DNA of 25,791 bases from positions 1 through 25,791 of the forward strand of contig DALZ01000064.1 in the NCBI GenBank assembly GCA_002496955.1, in the 5' to 3' direction. Position numbers and translations under genes: made by a program. This document shows positions 9,401-18,200 of the stretch, in pieces (the stretch's first letter is position 1; each line of letters starts with the position of its first letter). The stretch comes from Euryarchaeota archaeon UBA128. Lineage in GTDB: Archaea; Thermoplasmatota; Poseidoniia; Poseidoniales; Poseidoniaceae. Below the pieces are notes generated by a model, which searched no databases, was not told the origin of the DNA, and saw only the letters and a program-made list of their open reading frames with translations.

Positions 9401-10848
9401 ACATTGTTTTTGACCACATTGTTATACAATGTAGCAGAAGAACGGAAGATATGAATCGCCGGGCATTCGAACTCACCACCATACATTTTATCAGACCTAC
9501 AAGTGCCAGAATTGTTCTCGATTACGTTGTTTTCCATATACAATCTAGACTCAGACGGCTGAATGCTTGGCCAACCGCCACCGTCTCGGTAATGGTATTC
9601 ACCGTGAACCACTGCTTCCGCAGCGGTGTTAGAGATGCTATTACCGACTGCGGTTACCTCTGATGTTCCATAAATCCACAGACCATTATAGCCACCAATT
9701 GGCCCTATGATATTGTCATATAGTTCAACAGTTGATGAACGAATAGCAATTCCGGAGCCTTGCTCAGCACCCGATATTGTGTTTCTAGATGCTGATACTA
9801 TTGCTTGATCAAATGCAGTTATGCCAGCGCTTTCTGCCGTAGTTATTGTATTATCATTAATGGTTAGGGTGTGTTTAATCAGGCCAGTTTGTTTAAACCC
9901 GTTTGTATTTACTGCAGCACAATTTACATCGATAGTGGAATTGATTATTTCTCCTGAGGATTGTTGGAAGAACACACCAAAGCCGTTGTCTGTTATACTC
10001 ACACTGTCCAGTGAGATGTATGAGTTTTCGACGTTAATCATGTTTATTCCGCTGGGTGAATTTCCGCATGTCCCACCAGCATCTCCAGTGAATGTTGAAC
10101 TTGAGATTCTAATCGGATCTGATATCCCAGCGCCAGCACCCAAAGCATCGATTGCATATGTATATCTTGCAGGTAAAGTATACCCATCAACACCCAAAGT
10201 AAAAGTTGAATCGGTAATTGTTGGATTCGCTAATTCAGTCAAAAAGATATTCGAAGAATTAACATTGGTGAAGACCAGTCCGTTAGCAGTTGTTTTTGGC
10301 CCATCAAATACTAGTGCAGCATATCTAACATTAGGATTATTACCAACAAAGTAGATGTATTCATAGCCAAAGGCATTCTCAAAGTTGACAAAATTGAATC
10401 CTGTTTTTGCCTCATCTATCGTGTTTCTTATCACAATGCCAGAACCGCATGCAGCATCCACGCTGCCGTAACAATCTCCGCGAACTTGATATTCAGTTTG
10501 TGACGGCAAACTCCATGCAAACGTCACAGCATTTGAAGCTGAGCCATCCGCCGGTGCACCACAGATTCTACCTGCAACGCAAATCGCCCCACGCACATCA
10601 ATGTGCTTGCCATATGGAATATTTATCGTTGCACCGGCGTTAACGACTAATGAGGCACCGGGTGCGACAGTTATGTTGTCAGTTAATGTATGTGTTCCAG
10701 TCCAGGTTTCCTGACCATTGAGTAGTCCTTCAGTCGTTTGATTAATTACGGCTGCAGATGCAGTCGGAACAGATATCATGGATAGCATAACGGACATAAA
10801 CATCAGAGCGACCATCGACAAGCTTTTTTTCTTTAAATTAGAAGACAT
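6427..10848 (-). CDS. Giant secreted beta-helix protein with Ig-like modules, C-terminal anchor and Gln-rich tail
   Basis: A 1473-residue surface protein. Residues 1-33 are a signal peptide (KKK, hydrophobic core, cleavage near ASA-A). Residues of about 35-560 carry repeated short strands with Asn ladders (NTISG, NSISN, NNVIENNSG, NNVVKNNVG) typical of a right-handed parallel beta-helix. Around residues 720-745 lies a Cys-flanked Asp-rich motif (CSDGYDNDGDS...DDDDGDC), like putative metal-binding motifs of microbial surface proteins. The region 750-1350 holds several Ig/cadherin-like modules (VNTPAQDSQHNPNSP, LDKPLNNEVIRG, NSPPSFDPAGW). A membrane helix lies at about 1366-1390, followed by an acidic then Gln-rich cytoplasmic tail ending in PGWLWDAQNNQWVPDPNY. 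GAGGGG lies 5 nt before the ATG. There is no catalytic motif I can name. Its stop directly abuts the STAND gene, so it may be the sensor or adhesin partner of that protein (inference). Confidence 0.85.
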   Translation of the reverse strand: MSSNLKKKSLSMVALMFMSVMLSMISVPTASAAVINQTTEGLLNGQETWTGTHTLTDNITVAPGASLVVNAGATINIPYGKHIDVRGAICVAGRICGAPADGSASNAVTFAWSLPSQTEYQVRGDCYGSVDAACGSGIVIRNTIDEAKTGFNFVNFENAFGYEYIYFVGNNPNVRYAALVFDGPKTTANGLVFTNVNSSNIFLTELANPTITDSTFTLGVDGYTLPARYTYAIDALGAGAGISDPIRISSSTFTGDAGGTCGNSPSGINMINVENSYISLDSVSITDNGFGVFFQQSSGEIINSTIDVNCAAVNTNGFKQTGLIKHTLTINDNTITTAESAGITAFDQAIVSASRNTISGAEQGSGIAIRSSTVELYDNIIGPIGGYNGLWIYGTSEVTAVGNSISNTAAEAVVHGEYHYRDGGGWPSIQPSESRLYMENNVIENNSGTCRSDKMYGGEFECPAIHIFRSSATLYNNVVKNNVGDALRIKGGIVNVQNNDMQTESFAVNISHHDDNYGNKFGSIGYFSNNTFVGALQVYNITESMVTIQSENIPDPGGNELHPINLQWLGAECPDVQNECLKLPNTASMPPAGMPMALELVNNSTVLSFAGLQNFDSSKIHVKNQQSAWGNQVREGELVKFRVKAANIDVEGATVIIKDAVGTPLYTLTTNAQGYTDEVTLASNFYLDRNNNHVVGENNVQVQLANASGGPPIVRTLDENTCSDGYDNDGDSLTDDDDGDCINSREIPKYRVEAFKFGKGTMEYDFTLNGPVDDIIALQNMAPSVTVEQPELTSFARIVALSGTAWDGEAPPYASDIIAQQDQFGYVEDVQIQPPGSQEWLSAVDTSNSGGVIAQGIHPFSTWAFEYDMSNHPEGEGDVTFRIRSFDGLDYSPITVKKYKLNLQAPSVVVNTPAQDSQHNPNSPKGSVVSFSGTASDPYFGVNGNDIKEIWFEITEASSPQFASKFAITPAPGETLSAWQYDWNYRTYASGDYTFKIWAADSDFCKDDTSDSTCVVVTLRLKITNENAQPNIALDKPLNNEVIRGSESTAVSGYVWDNDGIITRVDIDIYKNGRDSGSAANTITITQNLIQDGQFNTSWNQNTIWKTNNLPHNSAYEIVVRSFDGESYSEEETRFITIDNSVDNSPPSFDPAGWANTVVVYCDANSKSLDRCGAGATFDLNQYFTDPEGGLLRFDVYDDPSVITDDLYYDYVSISSEGIATYNPPTTRSDDISQWSLAQLKFIATDGSDLWELSRTVNVIVRSVSFEVVRDGTGIISDSEPAIFTGQGLPNSLVKARFDSKSGQLINSTRVLADGTWSMQISASQLGSKDTREIVFEMDGQIFADERGDDALFELSSKSESESSNLLLYAIIAVVIIAVLIGVGAFFFTFEEYDEEDEQAMAAPVQQDPYAWAKAKQVPAIGQQQQATQQSVVQQQVSQQQTIQQETSQHPGWLWDAQNNQWVPDPNYVHEQQ
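6445..6498 (-). other. C-terminal PGWLWD...WVPDPNY motif in the cytoplasmic tail
   Basis: The last 20 or so residues of the beta-helix protein contain PGWLWDAQNNQWVPDPNY. The spacing of PGW, D and a second W resembles the short tryptophan motifs of DUF2510-like and WW-like peptides. It lies after the membrane helix and the Gln-rich linker, so it is predicted to be cytoplasmic and could be a docking peptide. The similarity is by eye only. Confidence 0.45.
6502..6582 (-). repeat. Gln-rich low-complexity tract (coding)
   Basis: This stretch encodes about 27 residues dominated by Gln with Ser, Thr and Val (QQQQATQQSVVQQQVSQQQ and on). It separates the acidic juxtamembrane segment from the terminal Trp motif and is probably a flexible linker. 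The underlying DNA is an imperfect run of CAA/CAG codons, which may vary in length between strains. Confidence 0.7.
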
Positions 10849-10853
10849 TGCTA

Positions 10854-10891
10854 CCCCTCTACAGTTCGCTATCCAATAGAAGAATATAATA
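10854..10891 (-). promoter_or_regulatory. Promoter and ribosome binding site of the beta-helix/STAND pair
   Basis: On the minus strand TATTATATTC (10891-10882) is a good archaeal TATA box. About 25 nt downstream this predicts transcription from near 10862, giving a leader of about 13 nt that contains GAGGGG (10859-10854), 5 nt before the ATG at 10848. The element therefore probably drives a bicistronic mRNA of the beta-helix gene and the STAND gene. Confidence 0.55.
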
Positions 10892-10930
10892 CTGCGGGAG
10901 CAGTGTTTTTTTTAATAATATCAAAGTGTG

Positions 10931-10961
10931 ACAAAAGTATCAAAAATAGTTCAAAAAAATG
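10931..10961 (-). terminator. T-run terminator after the subtilase gene
   Basis: Read on the minus strand, three T tracts (seven, five and four T) follow the TAA at 10967 within 36 nt. Serial U-tracts are the usual archaeal intrinsic terminator. This would separate the subtilase transcript from the beta-helix/STAND operon, which has its own TATA box in the remainder of this 118-bp spacer. Confidence 0.6.
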
Positions 10962-10966
10962 ACGAA

Positions 10967-12181
10967 TTATTGGCAAATTGGTAAGCCTCTTACCTGCTCT
11001 AACCAACTGCCAGCATTCAATTCACCGTATCCAGTTTTGTCACTATGCAACTCTCCGCCGCCCGACGAACTAAGTCGTAGGGCTTCCTTCACCATATCGA
11101 CACAAGATCCATCTGAATCGATAGCAGGTTTCACTCTTGGCTGATCTTCTAATATCAGCGCTAGCGCAGCAGTGACAAATACTGTGGCGTCAGATGTTCC
11201 ACTACTTGAATACCAAGTGTCACCCCGTCCGGTTGACACAATCATATGTCCTGGCGCAATAACCTCCGGTTTCATGTTTGGGTGTTGCCTTTCTGTGCCA
11301 TCTAGGGTAACTTGTGAACCGACAGAACTGTTTTCCCAAACAGTGCCGCCTTTAGTAGAAGCCCCAACTGATATTGCTCTGGCCACATTACTGGGCACTG
11401 AAACTTTCCCGTCATCATTCGGCCCGCCATCATTTCCCGCTGCAGCAACCACAAAGATGCCTCGATCAACTGCCTTTCTAGTTACCGAAACCGACGGCCC
11501 TTCACGCTGCATGCCATCAGTTTGGGAACCTCCCAGTGATAGAGAGATTATGTCAGCAAAAAATTCTTCAATACACCAATTGATTGCCTGGGCAACAACA
11601 GTTTCATCAGCAGTATTCTTGCCGGTCCCGTCATCACTCAATGCTGCGACAATACCTAAATCAATTCCCTTGGCCATACCAATTTGGTGTGATTGTGCGA
11701 TTAGTAAACCTGCCATCAAGGTACCGTGAGCAGATGAGCCATAATCTACTGGCTTTGATGAATCGCCAATCATATCTTTGAAGGTCACTTGAATGCCATT
11801 AAACGCCGGGTTTGACAAATCTATACCGGTATCAACAATACAAACCCTTACCCCTTCGCCAGTTAATCCATCAAGCGAAGAATCAGAAAAACCGGCTTGG
11901 TCAGCAGCCCATTCTGATTTAGCTGGAGGGAGTTCAACTAGAAGGATGCCAGACTGCCAAATCCACAATAACAACACTGCAAATATCGCGAAAAATATCC
12001 CGTTGGTAATCAAAAAGGTCTTCCGTCTAACACGATTAATCGGCGTTGGCATGGCTGGTGCCCAGCCAGTGACATCCGCTCTCCAATCATCTTGAAAACC
12101 AACGGCAGATGGGTCAATAGCCGACAGTATCCTGTCATCATCCGGTTCAGGCAACAATTCAACGGAGTCCAAACTGCTCAT
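10967..12181 (-). CDS. Membrane-anchored subtilisin-like serine protease (family S8)
   Basis: A 404-residue protein with an S8 catalytic domain at about residues 105-395. The triad is Asp117 (IVDTGIDL), His152 (AHGTLMAG) and Ser330 (SSGTSDATVF), with the oxyanion Asn250 in AAAGNDGG. A roughly 54-residue acidic-then-basic N-terminal segment ends in NRVRRK before one membrane helix (about 56-80), so the protease domain should lie outside the cell and the N-terminus inside. Only about 25 residues separate helix and catalytic domain, leaving no room for the usual I9 propeptide. The motif around Ser330 lacks the common Met-Ala-x-Pro (GTSMAxPH), which may affect specificity. A GGTGA site (12190-12186) precedes the ATG by 4 nt. 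It lies 52 bp behind the oligosaccharyltransferase gene and may be co-transcribed with it. Likely role: surface protein processing or peptide scavenging; substrate unknown. Confidence 0.9.
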   Translation of the reverse strand: MSSLDSVELLPEPDDDRILSAIDPSAVGFQDDWRADVTGWAPAMPTPINRVRRKTFLITNGIFFAIFAVLLLWIWQSGILLVELPPAKSEWAADQAGFSDSSLDGLTGEGVRVCIVDTGIDLSNPAFNGIQVTFKDMIGDSSKPVDYGSSAHGTLMAGLLIAQSHQIGMAKGIDLGIVAALSDDGTGKNTADETVVAQAINWCIEEFFADIISLSLGGSQTDGMQREGPSVSVTRKAVDRGIFVVAAAGNDGGPNDDGKVSVPSNVARAISVGASTKGGTVWENSSVGSQVTLDGTERQHPNMKPEVIAPGHMIVSTGRGDTWYSSSGTSDATVFVTAALALILEDQPRVKPAIDSDGSCVDMVKEALRLSSSGGGELHSDKTGYGELNAGSWLEQVRGLPICQ

Positions 12182-12185
12182 CCAT

Positions 12186-12190
12186 TCACC
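12186..12190 (-). promoter_or_regulatory. Shine-Dalgarno of the subtilase gene
   Basis: GGTGA on the minus strand lies 4 nt before the ATG at 12181, in the 52-bp spacer after the giant oligosaccharyltransferase gene. I see no convincing TATA box in the spacer (ATTAAATG is a weak candidate), so read-through from the upstream gene is likely. Confidence 0.5.
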
Positions 12191-12233
12191 AAACGAAAGA
12201 ATGGATGGCTAACATTTAATCTATTGTCTAAAT

Positions 12234-15200
12234 TCAGAATCTTGACGAACTTCTATTGCGTGCAACCTTCAACCCACCATAGCCTACTAGTATTGTTAAT
12301 GCAATAATTACAATCATAAACCAAGCCGAAGTTGGTTCCGCAGTATCCAATATGGTTTCCTCTTGGTAGTCGAATGGTTCGACAGACCCTTCAACAGACT
12401 CACTATCTTCGCCTATTATGTCAACATGTATCTTGAATCTGTTAAATTTCTTGGAAGATTCGTCAAGCGTAAACGTTGCATTGACGGTTTGGCCAGGCGC
12501 CACACTGATTGTTTTGTTACCAACTATCTTCAATATTTCATTACCCACATCGTTGGTTAAGTTAACAGAAACTAGAACATTGCTTGCCGCTTTGAACCCG
12601 CTATTGGTCACTGGAACGACCAACTGACCTGGTTGGCTTTCATAGACCTTGGTCAATTCTTGTGATAGTGTTTGATCAACACTCAAATCAATTCTTGCTG
12701 ATTGTATGTCGAATTCTTCGGTTTCAAATGTTGAGCCATCCTCGCTGGTAATGGTAACTTGTGCCTGAATTCCCGAGGTAAATGATTCTGGAGCAAAAAT
12801 GGTGAATTGCTGCGTTCGCTGATCATTCTTTGAGATAGTTAATGTGCTTGAGGTTGGAGTTATTTGCCAGCCTTCTGGTATATTATCGGCCAGTGAGAGA
12901 TCATAGGTGTCATCACCATTACCAGTGTTGGTAATAGTTACCGAGAATGTCCCACTACCGCCAGGAACCACGCCTGTTTCTGTAATCGCATCGGTAATTT
13001 CAACACCATAGTATTGAGGAACCTTAATCCTGAAATCAGTTTGACTAGAGATTCCAGTTTCGCTTGTTACTTCCACCTTGATTAGGTGTCCGTTATCAAG
13101 ACTCAGAGACTCAGTAACATTTGGTAGTATAATTCTCATCTGGACAGTTGCTTCATCGTTGACTGATGTATCACTTAGCGACTCGCCGATTCCAAGAGTT
13201 ACTTCCGTGGTTGTTGTCCAGTTTGTTCCGTTGTAGAATTCAACAGTCCAAGCATCCGAATCAATAGCGTTACTTACCAATCCTCCGACTGTCAAGACAT
13301 CACTGGTTTCTGTGCCGTTGTAGGTAACATTCAGATTCATTTCTATTGTCCGATATTCATCTTCGTCAACTGTTGGTGACATCATAGATACTTCGATGTA
13401 TGATGCATTTCTAATTGATGACTCATCAATCGATATAGTTGAAGCTGAATTTAACGTTCTAGTGTAAGACATTGTAACATCGATAATTCCTTGCTCAACG
13501 GTGCCAAAGGAGTTGGCAGAGTATGCCATTTCTAATTCCTTCTCGTGCTGGATTGTGATAAATTCAGAAGACAACTCAAAGTCACCAACTGGCAGTAGTA
13601 GTTGAAGGTCGCCAGTGGAATCAAGTGTGTAATTCCATGCCGATTCCATACCAGTATCGATTGTTATCTCAACCGGTTCAGTTAGATACATATTACCACT
13701 ACTTTCTGAACCAGCGTGGTGCTCAAACAAATCGATATCCTGCCAAACTGTATCTAAGTGTAGGTAACCTCCTGATGCCATCTCCATAGTCAACTCGCCG
13801 CCATCTTCAATGCCCGCATTGAGATGACCGACTGATATGCCACCAGTATTTTCATCTTGCACCAAACTCTCGACTACTACAATCCAGTCTCCAGGCTCAA
13901 CACTTGCACTCCATGTCAATTCGCCATCTGCATAGGTTCCGGTAACCGATATTGGCGCTGAATCCCTAGTTGATTCTGGATGTAGCGTAATTAACGCTCC
14001 GGTAAGACTTGCTTCTGAATCTTGCATGACTGATGTAACCACCCCGCTCACATCGACGTTATTTGCTAATATTGAAAGGTCTTCAGAGATGGATTCCTTG
14101 TCAACAACAATTCCTTGAGTTTCATTAGTTAGATAGTAACCAGTGGTATAGCCTGTCTTTTCGACAGAAACATTGAACGTTGTCATAATTGGAACCATTT
14201 GGGACCAGACACCGAATTCGTCAGTGTTGACGTTATACGAAATCAAACCGTCAGTCGATTCAATTGTTACATTGGCGCCTTCGACAACTTCTATGACATC
14301 GGCTCGCTCATTCTCATTGAAATCCCAGTAGATCTTACCACCAATCAATACCTCAAGGTCTACCTCAACATCACCTAATTCCACATACTGGACATTGGTT
14401 GCATCAATGTTGTAAATTCCCTCTTCAATAGTCCAACGCTTGTCGCTGGTTTCCTTGAGAAGACTCAAACTCCAACTACCAGGCATTATCATGTCTGAAA
14501 CATTTCCTGATTCATCACTTGCTGCCAGTGTCACATTACCATAACCATCATCGCTAGTTGCAAGTATTCTCGCATTGTCGACATAATCACCAGTCAGCTT
14601 TTCAATCATCGTCAGATTAATTGATACTGCTTCGACTAAACTGAATTGCTGATCAATACGAGTCGAGGCGTCGTCATCGATTGAAATAGGGTATCTTAGC
14701 GTGTAAGTGGTGTTTTCAACATCTCTTGGTGCAACGACAATCACCCAGTCTCCTGCTGGTATATATTCGCTAAAGTTGCCAACATCATCGGTAATGGCCG
14801 ACAGCCATTGGTTGTTTGATTCATTGTATAACAGGAACTGTATATTCGAGAAATTATCCTCACCTGCTGTCATCCTACCAGTGAACAATCGCTCATCGCT
14901 CAGCTCGATGTGCAGAATTTTATTATCTTCAGAGAACATGCTGACAAATACCTCAGAACTTGTGTAAAACATGTTGAAATCTGTTGCATTTTCGTCACTT
15001 GCTTCGGTGTAAACAGTTTGGACTGTGTATGACCCCGGCATGATGCTCAAAGTGCTGATTCCGGACTCATCAAAATCAGTCTCATTCAATGTGTAGCTAA
15101 TATTGTCATCAAATAAAGAAATGATCTCAACATCAGCAAACTTTGGTGAGCCGTCTGTACAATCACCCAGCTGCTCGCTAACTAAGCACACAGAAATTGT

Positions 15201-18200
15201 TATTGTTTCAGGTTCTAGGTCGGAAACCATCATTACGAAACTCGATTGAACAAAGTTAGTGACTTCCCAGTCTTCAACGACTTCGATGTTATACTCTGGA
15301 TCTGCGCTACTAAAGTCATAAATTCCGTTTGCTAGATTAACGCTAAATTCTCCAGAATTCGTCACTTCGGCCTCCCACTCGACACCATTTTCGTCTACGG
15401 CAATTATCGAGGGCACTAAACCGTTGTAATTTTGCGCATTCCAACTCAAATTTGTAGCCTTCTGTGTTATCGTTCCAGAAACAGTAGTAAGACGATTTAG
15501 GTAGATGTCACCTAGTTCAACAATTTCTGCTTCATTTGGCTCAACAAACTGACCAACACCATATGTGTTAGCGGTTGTGGCTGCTCTCAAAATGTAGGTT
15601 GTGTCTCCCGGTAGAATGATTGAGAAGTTACCTTCCCCGTTTGTTGCTGTAGTGAAAATTCTATCACCAGAAACAAGTTGAACATCAAGGTTGATGGCTG
15701 GTGTTGTATTGGCAAGAATATCATCTTGCGTCCAGTCCTCATTAAACTCATTTGCATATGCCAATAGAGTACCAGATATTGTCGAGGCTGGTGAGTATTC
15801 TACATTTAGGGCGAGATCCGTATCTTCGACGGTAAAGGTAGAGTAAAGGTAGTAATCTGAGGCATCAACTTGCTCAACAGTGTATTCTCCGACTGCCAGT
15901 TCCATAGCAATTATTCCATTGCTATCTGATTCAAGAATTTCTGACAATCCGAAGCTATCTGTTAAACTGAAGTTTTGATTATCGACCGTAACCAACGCAT
16001 TGCCATCACCATCGAGGGGCGAAACTAGGGTTATTGTTACATCAAACGTATCCGGGATCACGCTTAGTGGCTCGAAAACTTCGGTTTCATCGCTAACTGA
16101 TAGGGCACCAGATAATTCGTAGAACCCATCACCGTCGATATCTATTCGGTATTCATATTCACCGGTGGAAATTGGTCCGTATCTGTAGCCTCCTGTTTCA
16201 TTTGTCGTGACGGTTATAATTGAAGCATTATCATTCAGTGTATCAACAATCTCGAATGAGGTGTTTGCTAATATGCCACCAGAAGCATTTGTCAAATTAC
16301 CGCTAACAAGGGATCCGGGCATGCTCAATACTAGTCCAAATTCTGGGTTTATTCCTACAGTTACAGTTTCCGGAAGTAATACTTCCCGTCCATTATCGAG
16401 GCTGGCAAAGGCTTCATATTCGCCTGGCACTATACCAGTTTGGTAGAAAGACCCCGGGCTAACCATCTCTCCTGAAAATTGGCCTGAGCCAACAAATCTT
16501 CCGGTTCCTTCAAATGTTCCAGTTCCTTCGAATAATCCGATTCCTTCGAAAGATGAACCTTGATGCTCTTGCACCAAGACGGTGTCGCCAACAGAGGTAA
16601 ATCTGCCATTAGCCTCGACCTCTCCATCAATCATGTATATCGGCAAGTCACCGGTAGTATCTTTGAGACATACAGTTTGATTTACCGGCATTGTAACATT
16701 TGCTGGATTTTCTTCACTAACATTACAAGGTACATCGAAGTCGTCAGCCAAATCAATCCATGATGCCTTAATGTCACCAGTTCCATTCCAAGTTCCATTT
16801 GCCACATATGTTCTACCGTCACCGATGGTTCTGGTGAATGTCCCATAGAAGTCCAGTACCGATGCTAGTCCCTCACTATCGAAGGTGCCATTCTCAGCAA
16901 AGGTTGCCTGTCCGGTTCCTTGTATGATTCTGGTTTCATCAGTTTCGAAAGAGCCGTTGGTTGTTACCAGGACAACATCGCCAGACGTGTCATGAATATT
17001 CCTCAAAACTAATTTTGTGTCAACAATTGGTTCACCGGCAAATTGTTCGTCACCAAACCATGTTAACTGTCCTGATATGCCACTACTCTCAACCTCTATG
17101 TTCATTCTTCCATCGAACGATGCGGTTCTGTTAGCCTGCTCTCCAGTTACATTGTAGTGAGTCTCTCCCAGCCAAGTCATGTTAGCAACATTACCTAGTA
17201 TTGCAGTAATGGCGTTTATTTGTCGATCTTCATTTTCCTCTGTTAGTAAATCATTTATTCCCTGAGCGAAACTTCCGTCGTTGATTGTCGCTTTAGCAGG
17301 TTCTGCATCAAAGGTTCCAACGAAGGCAGAGACTCTGATTTTACCAGCTGGTGCCAAAAACGACCATTCCCCGTTTTCGTCAGCATCAGTAAACCCTATT
17401 GGAATCCAATATGTGTCTTCATCTGCATCAACAGCATCTTCGCCTGAGAATGCATCTCTTTCAATCAACAGCCTAACTCCGGGTAACGGAGCACCATTAT
17501 CGCTCATAGTTACTGTTCCGGATACTTCGGCTCCTGAATAATACTTCATTACCTTGACCAACGAGTTCGCCGATGCAAGGGAGAAATTGTTGTCTTCATC
17601 ATACCAGTTGGCGATAACAAAGTGATTCATCATGGCACCTGGTAGAGGAACTGCCTGTTGCATTATTGAACCTGGGCTGCCTGATTGGCCGAAATGCTGT
17701 GCAGGTTGAGGGTTAGAGAATGCAGTGTTTACACCTAACGAAGAGGCCCCATATCCAACATAGGTTCTGGCCAGCATCGTTTCAAAGAACTCTGGGGTGT
17801 GGTCAACTCTGACATCTTGAACTTGCAACGGATCGATATCTATGCCAGCCTGTTGGTCTAGGAAGTCATTGGTCATAGACTCATCCACTTCTTCTCGGGT
17901 CATCTCAAAGTTCCTATCACCTCTCGAGGTTTCATAGACCTCATCCATAAAAGTCCCAATGTCTTGACCACTTAGTATGGTCGGTGCACCGAAAATACCC
18001 ATTGGCTGTCCACCGTTGTAGTTGTAATCTGCAGTGTATCTACCGGCTCTTGGATATAGTCTATTGTCGATGGCAAAATATCTAATTTCGTGGTCTCGTG
18101 AAATAGTATCGCCAGGAAGTCCGTTGTAATCTTGGACTTTGTAATAACCTTCCATGCCGATAAGAGAATCATAGAAATCAACAATCTCAGACGTGGTCAT

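Noticed and set aside
9821..10354. 177-codon open frame on the plus strand
   Set aside because: Antisense shadow of the beta-helix coding region; low-complexity hydrophobic translation and no start signals.
11172..11729. 185-codon open frame on the plus strand
   Set aside because: It lies fully antisense to the subtilase gene, whose catalytic motifs are intact. Its translation has no recognisable domain and no promoter.
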